Source of the DNA: Dromiciops gliroides
Lineage: Eukaryota > Chordata > Mammalia > Microbiotheria > Microbiotheriidae
Direction of reading: 5' to 3'
Length of the DNA stretch: 64,000 nucleotides
NCBI RefSeq assembly: GCF_019393635.1
Contig: NC_057861.1
Coordinates: 539,818,211-539,882,210 of the forward strand
Numbering within the stretch: position 1 is the first letter of the stretch; every line of letters starts with the position of its first letter. The notes below the pieces were generated by a model that was not told the DNA's origin, searched no databases, and saw only the letters and a program-made list of their open reading frames with translations. The position numbers were made by a program, and so were the translations under genes. Below are positions 32,351 to 44,003 of this stretch, in pieces.

Positions 32351-33798
32351 CAACAGTTGTCTAGCCTTAAATACAAAATAATTCGTCTTTGAAAAACCCT
32401 TTTTATTCTGCAATTGTGTAATCCCTAAAGACTTCCTTCTCCTGTAATAACTAGATTAAGAGCAGAAATAACATGAGCTACATAATAACCCACTCTCCAA
32501 TACAGTTCTAAGGATTTTGAGAGTATGGCATAGGTGAGAAACAAGTCTGACCACTCTGCCTTTTCCAAATGACAGATCACCACTTACAGGACTGAATAAA
32601 TTGACTGCTCAGGGAGTTGTGAGAATAGTTTGGAGAAATCTGTGATGGTATACTCTAAAAGACAAAGTAGTATGATCTTGACTCTACAGAAATTACTTTC
32701 TACTTAAAATCCTGTATAGACAAATAAATGTTTCACAGTTATTTTAAATTAAGTGTCCCAAGTGAAATCTATTTCTTTACCTAAAATGCTTGTTTTGCAC
32801 TTTACCTAAATAGAAGATGAAAGATGACAAGAGTGGAAGTCATAGGACTGGTGTCCTTGTTTACAGGCTTTCATACACGTTGGCCATTTGTCACAGGGCA
32901 CCAAAGGAATTCCGACTGTACTGAGATATCATCACAATCATGTTCTCCTTTATCAACGTCATTTTTCACTTAGGACTTGAAACTAGAAATACAAGGTCAC
33001 TTTCTAATGTGTTTCTGAAGAAATATTCATATTTCAAATAGAAAGGATGAAATGGAAAGATAGCATAACCAAGAGAATTTTTGTTCATAACTTAGGTAGT
33101 ACTCAAATGATATCAGCAGAAAACATATAGAAAGAATTGTTAAATATTAAATTGCCTTATGCAAGAGACCCAAGATTTTGTGGGCACAGGTGATGTTTTT
33201 GCCACTTCTGTGCATTTAAGGGAAGGCATTAGAAGAGAAAGGTAGATATGGAAAATGAAAAGGTGCTTAAGATGTTATCTGAGAAAAGGATTTGAATTTA
33301 TTATGGTCAATAACAATATATAAGAATAACAGACTTCTGGCCAGGGATGGAGTTCACCTAACAAGGCCTAGGAAGACAGTATTTTTCCCTAGATCCTTAT
33401 AAATTGAATTGTAGAGACTTTAAATTAAAAAGGGGAATGAGAGAAAATGTCACCTGTACGGTATAATGAATAAAATAAGGAAATAGATAAAACATAGGAA
33501 GGTAGGTAAAAAGAATAGCAACAGGGATATTTAGAAGTTCCAAGGAAACAAAAATTCTAAATAACCCCAGTAATATAGCTTATGTTTCAGATATTTATAT
33601 ACAAATGTCAAAAATATAGGAAATAAGCAAAATAAACTGGAAGTTTATCCTTTCAAGAAGGTGAATTTTCCTTCACATAAATCACAGAGATATGATGGGA
33701 TAAAGCTTTTGACTAGGATATGATTCTGGAAGTATCTACTTTATTAAAAAGAAAAGGACAAATAAAGTTGGTAATGGTGGAGTTAGAAGTGAAAAATA
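32351..33798. other. unique DNA, nothing recognised
   Basis: AT-rich, no repeat or coding signal identified. Confidence 0.4.
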
Positions 33799-33936
33799 GG
33801 GGGCAGCTAGGTGGCACAATGGATAAGGCACTAGCCTTGGATTCAGGAGGACCTGAGTTCAAACCCAGCCTCAGACACTTACTAGCTGTGTGACCCTGGG
33901 CAAGTCACTTAAACCCCATTGCCCTGCAAAAAAAAA
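33799..33936 (+). mobile_element. young CORE-SINE, 'GCCCTGC' variant
   Basis: Head gggggcagctaggtggcacaatgg and 3' end 'ccattgccctgcaaaa'. It lacks the 'ttaacac' piece present in the other variant. Short imperfect TSD around aagtga. Confidence 0.9.
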
Positions 33937-33976
33937 AGTGAATAATAGTAGTGTATATTTAAAAATATAAACTCCT

Positions 33977-34110
33977 AGGGCAGCTAGGTGGTGCAGTGGA
34001 TAGAGCACTGGCCCTGGACTCAGGAGGACCTGAGTTCAAACCCGGCCTCAGACACTTAACACTCACTAGTTATGTGACCCTGGGCAAGTCACTTAACCCC
34101 AATTGCCTCA

Positions 34111-34153
<43 letters not shown>
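33977..34153 (+). mobile_element. young CORE-SINE with (TA)n tail
   Basis: Full-length 'gcctcac' variant whose tail is about 43 bp of TA. The TSD atataaactcct is at 33965-33976 and 34154-34165. It lies 40 bp downstream of the previous SINE in the same orientation. Confidence 0.93.
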
Positions 34154-34162
<9 letters not shown>

Positions 34163-34165
34163 CCT

Positions 34166-34925
34166 GTGAAAATATTCATGTACCAGAGAGGCTAAAAGTA
34201 TACTGAAAATAATTTAAATATAAATTAACAAAAGCAGAAAAAAACAATATTATCATAAGAATATACTGTCCTCCACCTAAAAAGATAAAAGACATAGATG
34301 AGGATTTAAAGAATAGTTCAAATACTTGTCATTGAGACATAATACAGTGGGGATGGTGAACTTCAAATATTCAAATATCATTGAATGGAGTGCTCAAAAG
34401 TTCTTTCTTTCATTCTTTCTTTCTTTCTTTCTTTCATTCTTCCTTCTCTCTTTCCTTCTTTCCTCCCTCCCTCTTTTCTTTACTTTTTTCTCTTCAATAT
34501 GTCCTCATTCTAATTCCCTCCCTTCATCGTTCCTTCCATGCTTCCTTTCTGTCTCTCATACACTATTTTTTTTAACTTGCCTTAATTTCATCTTCCAAAA
34601 AATAGAGGAACTAAGCAAAAAATTCTATTTTAGACGTACCTGATTCTCCCTAAAAAGGAAGAATTGTCACTGAATAAAAATGTGGGAAATGTGGGGGAAA
34701 TCACCATCCATGTTCAAATGTTTGATAAAGAACAAGAGGAAAAACAGAAAAATTATGACATCCCTATTAGTTTGAGGAAGAAAAAATTTCAAAGGATTAA
34801 TAGAAAAAAATAGGCAAAATTCCAATGGTTAAATTTCTCCAATGGATATAAACCCAGAAGGGATGAGGAGAACTCAAAAATAAAGACAGAAAGATAAACA
34901 GCTCTGATAAACAATAAAAGGGAGA
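34166..34925. other. unique DNA around a TTTC repeat
   Basis: Apart from the simple repeat nothing is recognised. Confidence 0.4.
34400..34500. repeat. (TTTC)n pyrimidine-rich repeat
   Basis: ttct/ttcc units, degrading into C/T-rich sequence to about 34560. Confidence 0.8.
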
Positions 34926-35066
34926 GGGGGCAGCTAGGTGGCACAGTGGATAAAGCATCAGCCCTGGATTCAGGAGTACCTGAGTCCAAATCCAACCTCA
35001 GACACTTGACACTTACTAGCTGTGTGATCCTGGGCAAGTCACTTAACCCCCATTGCCCTGCAAAAA
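34926..35066 (+). mobile_element. young CORE-SINE, 'GCCCTGC' variant
   Basis: Head gggggcagctaggtggcacagtgg, 'gacacttgacacttactagct' core entry, 3' end 'cattgccctgcaaaa'. Confidence 0.9.
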
Positions 35067-35119
35067 AATTTTTTTTAAATTAAAATACTATATGTAAAGT
35101 TTACTTACATTGTAGCAAA

Positions 35120-36180
35120 GCACTTGACAGAAGGCCTTATGCTATGGTTATAGAAAATATGGAGTTTCATGGACTAGAGGATGAGAGCATAATTTGCTAA
35201 TCAGAACTGATTGAAAGGCTGGACCCAAAGGGTTGTTATTTATCAACCAATGTCTACTTGGAAAGTCACCAGTGGATTATCACAGGAATCTTTGCTTGGC
35301 TTTATCTATGAATTTTAATATTATTATTAATGAATTGGGGGGGGGGAGCCATAGATGTTATACTTTTAAAATTTGTAGATGAGACAAAGCTGGAAGGAAT
35401 AGTTAACACGTGGAATAACAGTGTCAGTTTTCAGAGAGGTAGATTACAGGCTATAATGCTGGACTGAATCTAATAAGAAATGGAAAATCTCATATTTGAG
35501 TTAAAAAACCAACTTCCTAAGTGGAAGATTGGGAGAGCATGGCTAAATAGTAATTCATCTGCAAAATTGCTATGGTTTCATTGGACTGTAAGCTTAGTAT
35601 GAATCAATAGTGTGATATGTGATTCAATAAAACTAATATAAGCTTTGGATGCATTGAAAGATGCATAGAGTCCAGGCCTAGGGAAGTAAAAGCAAAACTG
35701 TACTCTGTTATGGTCAGGCCATATTTAGAGGACTCTGTTAAAGTTGGGTTGCAATGTTTTAAAAATGATATTAATAAACTGAAGACAGCAACAGAAGGGA
35801 ACTGGGATGATGAAATTTCTTGAGTTCATGTTTTCTTAAGATGAGTTGAAAGAATAAAGGATATTTGCTTGAAAAAAATTTAAGATGGAAGAGAAGAGGG
35901 GGACATTATATCTGCATTCTGGAGAAGATGGATTAGGCCATTCTACTTGGCCCCAAAAGGCAGGACTAAGACCAATAGCTTAAAGTTGCAAGGAAGCAAA
36001 TTCAAATTAATTAATTTAATTTAAATTTCATATAAGCTAAAAATACACAAAGAGAGTCACTTAACAAGTGGTATGGGCTGCTAAAAGAAATAATGAGATT
36101 TTCCTGATTGGAGTCCACTGAGCAAAAGAGTTGGACAATTATACAATATCTCATGAATTATCATTTTTTAAAATCATGGC
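35120..36180 (+). repeat. decayed L3/CR1 LINE fragment
   Basis: A CR1-like reading can be followed: 'gtagatgagacaaagctggaagg' (VDETKLEG, the DDTKL block), 'aggccatatttagaggactctg' and 'agagggggacattatatctgcattctgg'. It ends with 'ttctacttggccccaaaaggcaggactaagaccaatagc', the typical 3' region of L3/CR1. Heavily mutated. Confidence 0.65.
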
Positions 36181-36680
36181 TTGAAATAAATAGCTTTGCA
36201 CGCCCCTACCAAACCTGAGATCCTATAAGAAAAGATTCATGTTTGTTTCTTTTTCTTGCCTTGCATATGAGGCTGGAACCTCCTTCACTGGACTTTTACA
36301 TTGGAAATATAACCCATGACCTTTGACAAAGATTTCTCAGTGCTAAGTATGTTCCTCAGTGAAGTCAAGCAAAGTCAAGTCAAAATATCCATAGAAGCAA
36401 TTTTTGTAGTGGCAAAGAACTAGGAACAAGGGATACTCATCAATTGGAGATTGACTTTATAATGTGACATATGAATATAATGAAACATTCCTGAGCTGTC
36501 AGAAATGGTGAGCTAGAGTACTACAGAGAAGAATGGAAATACTTATACGCAATAACAAGCTTCAACAATGTAAATGGAAAGAGCAACAATAACAATAACA
36601 AAACAACAAAAATGAATAGCATAAAATTGATATGTGATATAAGTAAGGAGATGATAAAAGAAAACATAGCTGGCTTTGAT
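36181..36680. other. unclassified DNA between CR1 fragments
   Basis: Contains short patches resembling an L1 C-terminal segment at about 36380-36500 ('gaagcaatttttgtagtggcaaagaac', 'aggggatactcatcaattgg'), but too decayed to delimit. Confidence 0.35.
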
Positions 36681-37261
36681 TAATTCAAGTTTCCTGAACC
36701 AGATGAACTATACCCTGAGGTCCTGAAAGAACTGGCAGATATGATTTTACCAAGCCACTATCTAATATTTGAAAGAACATAGAAAATTAAAGTACCATAA
36801 GACTGAAGAGAACAAATATTCTGATTGTCAAAAAAAGAGAACAGTCTTAAAGCTATAGAGCAGTGAACTTAACTTTGATTTCTATGAAGATTCTGTAATT
36901 GGTCATTAAAAAGATGGTTTGAAAACATTTAGAAGAGCAGAAGTAATTAAAATGAGCCAGCATGGTTTCATTAACAACAGGTCATGGCAGACTAACCTCA
37001 TTTCCTTTTTTTGATAGGAGTGCTAAACCTATAGGTAAGGGGAATGCTGTATGTGAATCTAGTTTCCCTAGATTTTAATCAAGTTTTTGAAAAAATATCA
37101 CAAACTATCCTTGAGCAGATAGAGAGATACGTATTCGAAGATAATTCAATCAGAAGGTTTAAAAACTGTTTAGACGGCTAGACTAAAAAGTAGTTGTTAA
37201 TTGTGCAGTGTCAAAATGGCAGGTGGTCTCCACTGGAAGATTCCAGGTAATGTTTACTTTT

Positions 37262-37292
<31 letters not shown>

Positions 37293-38250
37293 GGTGAGGC
37301 AATTGGGGTTAAGTGACTTGCCCAAGGTCACACAGCTAGTAAGTGTTAAGTGTCCCAGGCCAGATTTGAACTCAGGTTCTCCTGAATCCAGGGCAAGTGC
37401 TCTATCCACTGCACCACCTAGTTGCCCCAATGTTTAAATTTCAATAGCCCATCAATGCTTTAGATAAAAGCCAGATCATTTTTTTAAATCAATTTACAGA
37501 TGGCACAAAACTGGAAGGAATAGTTAACACACTGGATGACAATGAGGATCCAAAAGAATATTGACAGGTCAGAACATTGGGCTGAATCTAACAGGATAAA
37601 TTTCAATGAGGATTAATATAGAATCTTCTTCTTGAATTAAAAAAAAACAACAACTTCATAAGCTTTAGATAGGGAAACCTAGTTAGACAGTAGTGGATCT
37701 GAAAGGGAAAAAAAACCCATCTAGCATATTTAATGGACTAAAAGCTCAATGTGAGTCAGTACACAAGTCAAAATAGCTAATGCAATCTTGGACTACATTG
37801 AGTGGATCACAGTATCTAGGAATAAGAAGATGTCAGTTCAACTGTGCTCTGTTCTCACCAGACCTTATATGAAATACTGTATTCATAAGGTGATACTACA
37901 GTTTAAGGACAACATTGATAAACTGGAGAATATCTAGAGGAAATTAAGAGGACCTTGAGTTAATGCCATGCGAGGAATAGCTAAAAAAACAACTGGGAAT
38001 AATTAAATGGGGGAAAGAAGACTTCATTTATCTCATGAAGGAGGGATTTGAATTATTCTTCTCCCTCCCACCGTACCTCAGAAGGGGGAGTCAGAAATAG
38101 TTGGTAGAAGTTGTAATGAATCAACTTGAAACTTACTGTCAAGAATTTTCACTTTTTAGCAATTAGAATTGTTCAGGCTTTTAATGAGCTGTTTCAAAAG
38201 GTGTTGTATAATCCTGACTTTGAGATTTTCAAAGTAGAGATCTCAAGTGG
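36681..38250 (+). repeat. decayed L3/CR1 LINE with reverse transcriptase traces
   Basis: Readable blocks include 'catggtttcattaacaacaggtcatggcagactaacctc' (GFINNRSWQTNL), 'ccctagattttaatcaagttttt' (LDFNQVF, the F-x-K-A-F position) and 'acagatggcacaaaactggaagg' (the DDTKL position). Also 'cagaccttatatgaaatactgt' is present. Order and spacing agree with CR1 reverse transcriptase. Interrupted by a SINE at 37262. Confidence 0.65.
37262..37428 (-). mobile_element. young CORE-SINE inside CR1 remnant
   Basis: TSD aatgtttactttt (37249-37261) against aatgtttaaattt (37429-37441), two mismatches. T tail left, head right. Confidence 0.9.
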
Positions 38251-38649
38251 TCATCTTTTTCTATAAATTCAGATAGTGCCTACATTATAAAATATTGAAC
38301 ATAAATAATATTACCTAAACTTGCTTTGCCTTTATTTGCATCCATTTGCTTTAAACTTTATATTTTGATGTTATATCCTCTATATTTCCTAAAAGTGCTC
38401 TCTCCCTCCCCCTCCCAAAGAGACATCCTTGGATTTTTTTTTTAAAGAAAAACAGTCAATCTAATTGGCCAGCACATCAAGTGTAACTATCCTAGTGTTC
38501 CATACCATTATAATCTTCGCCACTTCTTTAAAGAAGAGAGTGAGATACATTCATATATCTTTTCTTTATGGACACATGATTATAATTTCACAAAATTCAG
38601 TTTTAATTCCTTGATTATTGTTGGTCTTTTGATTTACATTTTTTTAAAA
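38251..38649. other. unclassified AT-rich DNA
   Basis: No confident repeat assignment. Possibly the 3' part of the old L1 at 41380-43105. Confidence 0.3.
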
Positions 38650-39384
38650 TTTGTTTAAATTTATTTATTTATTTAGAAAGCTACACGTAAAATTTTTTTC
38701 ACAGATCTTTCAAAAACTTTTTGTTCCAAATTTTCTTCCTCCCTCCCTCCTCACCCCTCCCTACAAAATCAAGCAATTCAATATAAGTCATACATGTGCA
38801 GTCATGCAAAAACATCTTCACATTAGTTAGGTTGTGAAAGAAAACATACAAATAACTTTAGAAAGAGGAGCTAAATAATAAAATTATACTTCAATCTGTA
38901 TTCAGATACCATCAGTTCTTTCTCTGTTGATGGTTTGCATTTTTCATATGTCCTTCTGACATCATCCTGCTCATCATTTCTTTCAAATTGCTATTGATAA
39001 CTGTTTTACCCTCCATGCTATTCCTTCCCCTAGAAATTTATCTTCTTTCACCTTATCCCTCCTCAAAAGTGTTTTGCTTCTGACTGCCCCTCCCCCAATC
39101 TGTCCTCCTTTCCTTTGTTTCTCCCTCCTTATCCCCTTCCCCTCCCACTTTCCCTCAGGGTAAAATACATTACTATACGCATTTGAGTGTGTATGTTATT
39201 CCCTCTTTGAGCCGATTTTGATGAGAGTAAGGCTCACTAACTCCCCCACTCCTTCCCCATCTTCCCCTCTACTCCATAAGCTTTTTCTTATTTCTTTAGT
39301 GTGAGCTACTTTACCACATTCCAACTCTCCTATTCCCTTTCTTCCAGTGAATTGCTCTTACTGCTTAACTTTATTTTAAAGATG

Positions 39385-39510
39385 TCATCATAGAGAAGCT
39401 CGGTGACACAGTAGACAAAGCCACAGTGCTGGACCCAGGCGGCCTCGAGCCCAAATCCAGTCCCAGATATAAGCCACCTCACCCTGCCTGCCCCACAAAA
39501 AAAATAAGGA
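39385..39510 (+). repeat. SINE-like segment fixed inside HAL1-like element (copy 3)
   Basis: 'gatgtcatcatagagaagctcggtgacacagtagacaaagcc...' runs to 'ccccacaaaaaaaataagg', head first on the plus strand and therefore antisense to the element. Flanked by tttaaagatgtcatc and tttacagatatcatc, the same fossil duplication as copies 1 and 2. Confidence 0.8.
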
Positions 39511-39764
39511 TAGACAGAAAATAAATGCTTTACAGATATCATCCCTTCATATTCAATCCACACCTGTGCCCTCTGTCTAAGGATATTCCTTTCAGCTGCC
39601 CTAATACTGAGAAAGTTCTTATGAGTTGGAAGTTTTATCTTCTCATGTGGAAATATAAACAGTTTAATCTTTTAATATCCCTCATGATTTATTTTTCCCG
39701 TTTACCTTTTTATGCTTCCCTAGGGTATTGTATTTGAAAGTCAAATTTTCTATTTAGTTCAGGT

Positions 39765-40685
39765 CTTTTCATCACAAATAACTGAAAGTTCTATTTTTCT
39801 TTGAAATCCCATTTTTCCCTGAAAGGTTATATTCAATTTTGCTGGGTAGGTGATTCTTGGTTGTAATCCCAGCTCCTTTGCCCTCTGGAATATCATATTC
39901 CATGCCCTTTGATCCTTTAATGTAGATGCTGCTAGATCTTGGGTTATCCTGACTGTAGATCCACAGTATTTTAATTCTTTTTTTTCTAGCTGCTTGTAGT
40001 ATTTTCTCCTTGACCTAGGATCTCTCAAATTTGGCTATAACATTCCTGGAAATTTTCTTTTTGGGATCTCTTTCTGGAGGTGATCTGTGGAGTCTTTCAA
40101 TTTCTATTTTTTCTTCTACTTCTAGAATATCAGGGCAATTTTCTCTGACAATTTCTTGGAAGATTATTATTAAGCTCTTATTATGATCATGGTTTTCTGG
40201 TATTCTAATGATTTTCAAATTATCTCTCCTGCTTATTTTCCAGGTTAGCTATTTTTCCAAGGAGATATTTCACATTGCCCTCTACTTTTTTATTCATTTG
40301 CATTTGCTTTATTGTGTCTTAATTTTTCACAAAGTCACTAGCTTATATTTTCTCTATCCTAATTCTTAAGCAATGATTTTCTTCAGAGAGTTTATATACC
40401 TCCTTTTCCATTTGGCCAATTTGGCTTTTTAAGTTGTTGACTTTTTTTTCATGACCCTCCTGCATCACTCTCATTTCTCTTTCCATTTTTTCCTCTACCT
40501 CTCTTACTTTGTCTTAAAAGTCCTTTTTGTGTGCTTCCATGGCCTGATACCACTTCATATGTTTTCTTGGAAGCTTTGGATGTAGGAGCTTTGACTTTCT
40601 TATTATCTTCTTCTGAGGGTATATTTTGATCTACCTTTCCACCAAAGAAACTTTCAATAGTCCATTGCTTTCTTTACCTGTTCAT
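39765..40685 (-). pseudogene. L1 ORF1 of element F
   Basis: Start MNR followed by a stop, then coiled-coil remnants. Two overlapping frames follow: 40218-40015 (IIRIPENHDHNKSL..., 'EKIEIERLHRSPPERDPKKK', 'NVIAKFE') and 40028-39759 ('KELKYCGSTVRITQDLAAST', 'LKDQRAWNMIFQRAKELGLQ', 'PRITYPAKLN'). The frame shift at about 40015-40028 separates them. Conserved RRM and CTD blocks of L1 ORF1p are easily readable. Confidence 0.88.
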
Positions 40686-42068
40686 CTTGGCCACTTATTT
40701 TTTTGGCTTTTAACTCCTTCTTAAAGTGAGGTTCTGCTTCCAGGATGCACTGTCCCAAGCTACAGGGGGTCCCAGATGGTATGATTAGGCTCGTTCTCAG
40801 CCCATGGGCCAGCTTTCTTTTTAACCCAGAAGCAGAAATCTGATTGAAATCTGATTCTCTCTGGTCAACACTTAGCATGCCTGTGCCCCTCCTCCACTGA
40901 ACCTCTGCCACTCAAATCTGCTGCCTGTGCAACATGCTCCACCGCTACTTCCACATAGACCCCTACTATTTTCCCCTAGGCAGCCACTAGAGCCCCTCAC
41001 CAGTCTGTGAGATGAGTTTCAGAAGAAACTGCTGATGCTGATAATTCTGAGGCTCTGGATACCTGGGCCTGCCTGGGGCTGGATCTGCACCGCATGCTGA
41101 GCTCCTCTCTCACCCAGAATAACAGATGATCCCTACTGTCTATTTAAGGTGTCTTTGGCTGGAAAATAATTTCACTCTGTTCTTTTGTGGGTTTTGCTGC
41201 TCCAGGAATTGTCTTATGGCATTTTTTTGGAGGTATGTGGATGGATTTGTCAGGAGCATGGAAAGTCACAGCCTTTCCTCTGCCATCTTGGCTCTGCCCC
41301 CAAGCTTGCTTTGAATTGTTAACAATTGTCTTTGTGTATATAGTGTCTCATTGTACTTACTTCACTTTGCCTGAGTTGATATAAGTGTGCTTCACTGCAT
41401 TCTTCCAGCACATAATTTCCAATAGCTCAGAAATATTACATTAAATTCATGTATCACTTGTTTTAGTAATTCTCCAATCAATGAGTATCTTCTTTGTTTC
41501 TAATTCTTTTCTGTGACACAAAGTAACAATATAAATATTTTGGAATATATGGGGCCTTTCCTTCTATGCCTGAAATCATTTAAGTATGTATTTAACACTC
41601 AAAATATGTACTTGTCAAAAAGTTATGGGTATTTTTGTAACTTTCTTTAATTCTAATTTGTGTTATAGAATGGTTGCACCAATACACAAATGCACCATCA
41701 TTTATTAGTGTGCCTGGATATAACCACTTGAATACTATTTCCATTTTTAAGGCATCTCTGACAATATTTTTAGTATAAATTAAGACCTCAAAGTTGTTTT
41801 ATTTTTACTTTATCTTATGACTATTTATTTGGGCCATATGTTACTATTATTTTTAAGTCTTAATTGTTCTTTTGAGGACTGTTCATATCATTTGATTATG
41901 TATTGAGAAATGACTGTTAATTTTGCATATTTTTTGTTTTTTCCCCCATACTGATATCTGATCTTTACTTTTTAATATAATATTGAGGATATTTGATGTA
42001 TTTTTCTGAATTAGCTGCTTTCTCCCTTATAATAGGAGCATTAATTTTGTTTTTACAAAAGCTTTTCA

Positions 42069-42655
42069 GGCAGAGTCAATATGGTGGAGGAAAGCCAGTG
42101 ACTAGCTTGAGTTCTCCCCAAGACCCCTGTAAATAGCTTCAAATAATGCCATAATATAGTTCCTGGAGCAGCAGAACCCACAAAAATACAAGGTGAAATG
42201 CTTTTCCAGCCAAATACAACTTAGAAGATTGGCAGGAAAGGTTTGTTGTACCGGGGTGAGAGTGGAGCACAGACCAGTGCAAGTCATGCCAGTGCAGACC
42301 CAGCCCTAGCAAACAAGGATCAGGCCTCAGGAGCCTCTGAATCAGCAGCAGCAGCAACAGCTTCTAGAACTCTTAGCCCACAGATGGTAAGGTGGTCAAA
42401 GAATTGGCCAGGAGGAGATTACAAGGGTCTCTTTCATAGCACTAAGGCATGACTCTGTTGTTTTTGCCAATATTTAGATCCAGGTCACAGTCTTGGGTGG
42501 TGGTGCCAGGTTGGGGAGGAGCACAAGCACTCCTGGGCTTGTGGCCACAGTGCAGCTGGTTGCTGTTCATAGTTCCAGTTCAGAAAAGCAGGCTTGTGGT
42601 TGCTTCTAGACCAGAGCACAGGCCAGGAGAGTAGTAAACTTACCTCTTTTTAAAT
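42069..42655 (+). mobile_element. L1 5'UTR-only fragment (element G)
   Basis: Starts at the canonical L1 5' end (ggcagagtcaatatggtggagg). It runs through the GC-rich 5'UTR to 'cctctttttaaatc', then old L1 element H resumes. Imperfect repeats caaaagcttttca (about 42055) and caaaagttattta (about 42657) may be the TSD. Only about 590 bp, with the 5' end present and everything downstream missing. Confidence 0.7.
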
Positions 42656-42803
42656 CAAAAGTTATTTAATTTAATGTAATTAGGAGTATGTATTTTATCT
42701 TTTATGATCACTTCTATCTCTTGTTTGGCTGAGAATTCACTCTTTGGTTATAGCTTTGAAAGTTACCTCTTATTTTCTTCTACTTTTTACAGGCATGAAT
42801 TTT

Positions 42804-42953
42804 TTTTTTTTTTTGGTGAGGCAATTGGGGTTAAGTGACTTGCCCAGGGTCACACAGCTAGTAAGTATTAAGTGTCTGAGGTCGGATTTGAACTCAGGTA
42901 CTCCTGAATCCAGGGCCGGTGCTCTATCCACTGCGCCATCTAGCTGCCCCAGC
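42804..42953 (-). mobile_element. young CORE-SINE
   Basis: TSD catgaatttt at 42794-42803 and 42954-42963, 'caattggggttaag' variant, inside old L1 H. Confidence 0.93.
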
Positions 42954-43105
42954 CATGAATTTTAATAATCAAGTCAGAAGTATCTATTTTGTGGCATTTA
43001 AGATTTTGTTTTCATATAAATATGTGGTATAATAAGATGCAGGTCTAAACATAATTTCTGTCAAATCCCTTTCCAGTTTTCCCAGTATTTTTTTGTCAAA
43101 ACGGA

Positions 43106-43608
43106 AGTTCTTGATTGTGAGTAGTAGTTAACTCTGCCCTACCTAGTAGTCATGGGTAACAGAAAAATATTCCATCTAAATCCTCATACCCCCTGTCAAA
43201 TACACTGACCTTAGTGTGCCTTTCTTCCAGCAGCCCCAGGGTCTGTGCAGAAAAACACAGTGAGACTGAAAACAAAGATAACACCACACTGCAGAAATGG
43301 ACTAGCTATTTCATTCAACTAAACTCTGAGAAAAAAAAGGGGGGGGAGGGAAGATTTCTTTCTTCCTCTCCCATTGTAGGTCCTATTGAAAGCAATCTGT
43401 CTACTAACAAAACACTGCCTATAGAGCTTTTCCATTGTAAGCTGCCAAAGAAGCTAAGAAGAACGCAGATTTGGGATCCCCCCAAGTCACATAAAATCTG
43501 ACCAAAATAAATTAAAAAATAAAAAGGGAACTTTTATACTTAAATGACAGTCATCAGCCCATAAACACAGAGTGAAAGAAATAATTATGCCAGGTGGAAA
43601 ACAGGTGA
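43106..43608. other. unique DNA, nothing recognised
   Basis: The 95-codon frame 43214-43501 shows no known motif. I did not find splice-site or homology support. Confidence 0.4.
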
Positions 43609-43619
43609 GATGCATTATT

Positions 43620-43624
<5 letters not shown>

Positions 43625-43680
<56 letters not shown>

Positions 43681-43814
43681 TGAGGCAATTGGGGTTAAGT
43701 GACTTGCCCAGGGTCACACAGCTAGTAAGTGTTAAGTGTCGGAGGCCAGATTTGAACTCAGGTACTCCTGAATCCAGGGCCGGTGCTCTATCCACTGCGC
43801 CACCTAGCTGCCCC
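43625..43814 (-). mobile_element. young CORE-SINE with about 56-nt T tail
   Basis: An exact 16-bp TSD gatgcattatttcttt is at 43609-43624 and 43815-43830. The very long uninterrupted tail (43622-43678) implies a recent insertion. Head-to-head with the next SINE. Confidence 0.97.
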
Positions 43815-43846
43815 GATGCATTATTTCTTTAAAAAAAATCAAATGC

Positions 43847-43987
43847 GGGGGCAGCTAGATGGCGCAGTGGGTAGAGCACCGGCCCTGGAGTCAGGAGTAC
43901 CTGAGTTCAAATCCGGCCTCAGACACTTAATACTTAACTAGCTGTGTGACCCTGGGCAAGTCACTTAACCCCAATTGCCTCACAAAA
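43847..43987 (+). mobile_element. young CORE-SINE, head-to-head partner
   Basis: TSD aaaaaaaatcaaatgc at 43831-43846 and 43988-44003. Only 32 bp separates its head from the head of the preceding antisense SINE. Confidence 0.96.
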
Positions 43988-44003
43988 AAAAAAAATCAAA
44001 TGC

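Larger units (their letters stand above)
38650..41300 (-). mobile_element. HAL1-like element F: L1 5'UTR + ORF1 + L1 3' end, no ORF2
   Basis: On the minus strand: the 5' start at about 41300 (gccaagatggcagaggaaagg), 5'UTR to about 40690, ORF1 (40685 to about 39765), the inter-ORF region with the embedded SINE-like segment (39385-39510) to about 39020, then an L1-type 3'UTR ending in an A-rich tail near 38650. No endonuclease or reverse transcriptase region. Length about 2.65 kb. A TSD was not found. It is one of the clearest uninterrupted examples of the ORF2-less structure. Confidence 0.8.
41380..43105 (-). mobile_element. old L1 ORF2 C-terminal/3' remnant (element H)
   Basis: Strongly diverged version of the sequence at 30741-31700: 'gtaacaatataaatattttggaatat', 'tagaatggttgcaccaatacac', 'attgagaaatgactgttaattttgc', 'aatataatattgaggatatttg', 'cttctatctcttgtttggctgag' and 'ttcttgattgtgag'. 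The only copy this diverged, so probably the oldest L1 of the window. Interrupted by a plus L1 5'UTR fragment (42069-42655) and a SINE (42804-42953). Confidence 0.65.

Noticed and set aside
43214..43501. 95-codon frame as an exon
   Set aside because: Composition and a G-rich run suggest noncoding DNA; no motif recognised.
43487..43832. Frames of 86-102 codons with Lys or Phe runs
   Set aside because: They span the poly(T) tail and body of a SINE. The recurring 'RQLGLSDLPRVTQLVSVKC' peptide here and elsewhere is the translated antisense SINE.
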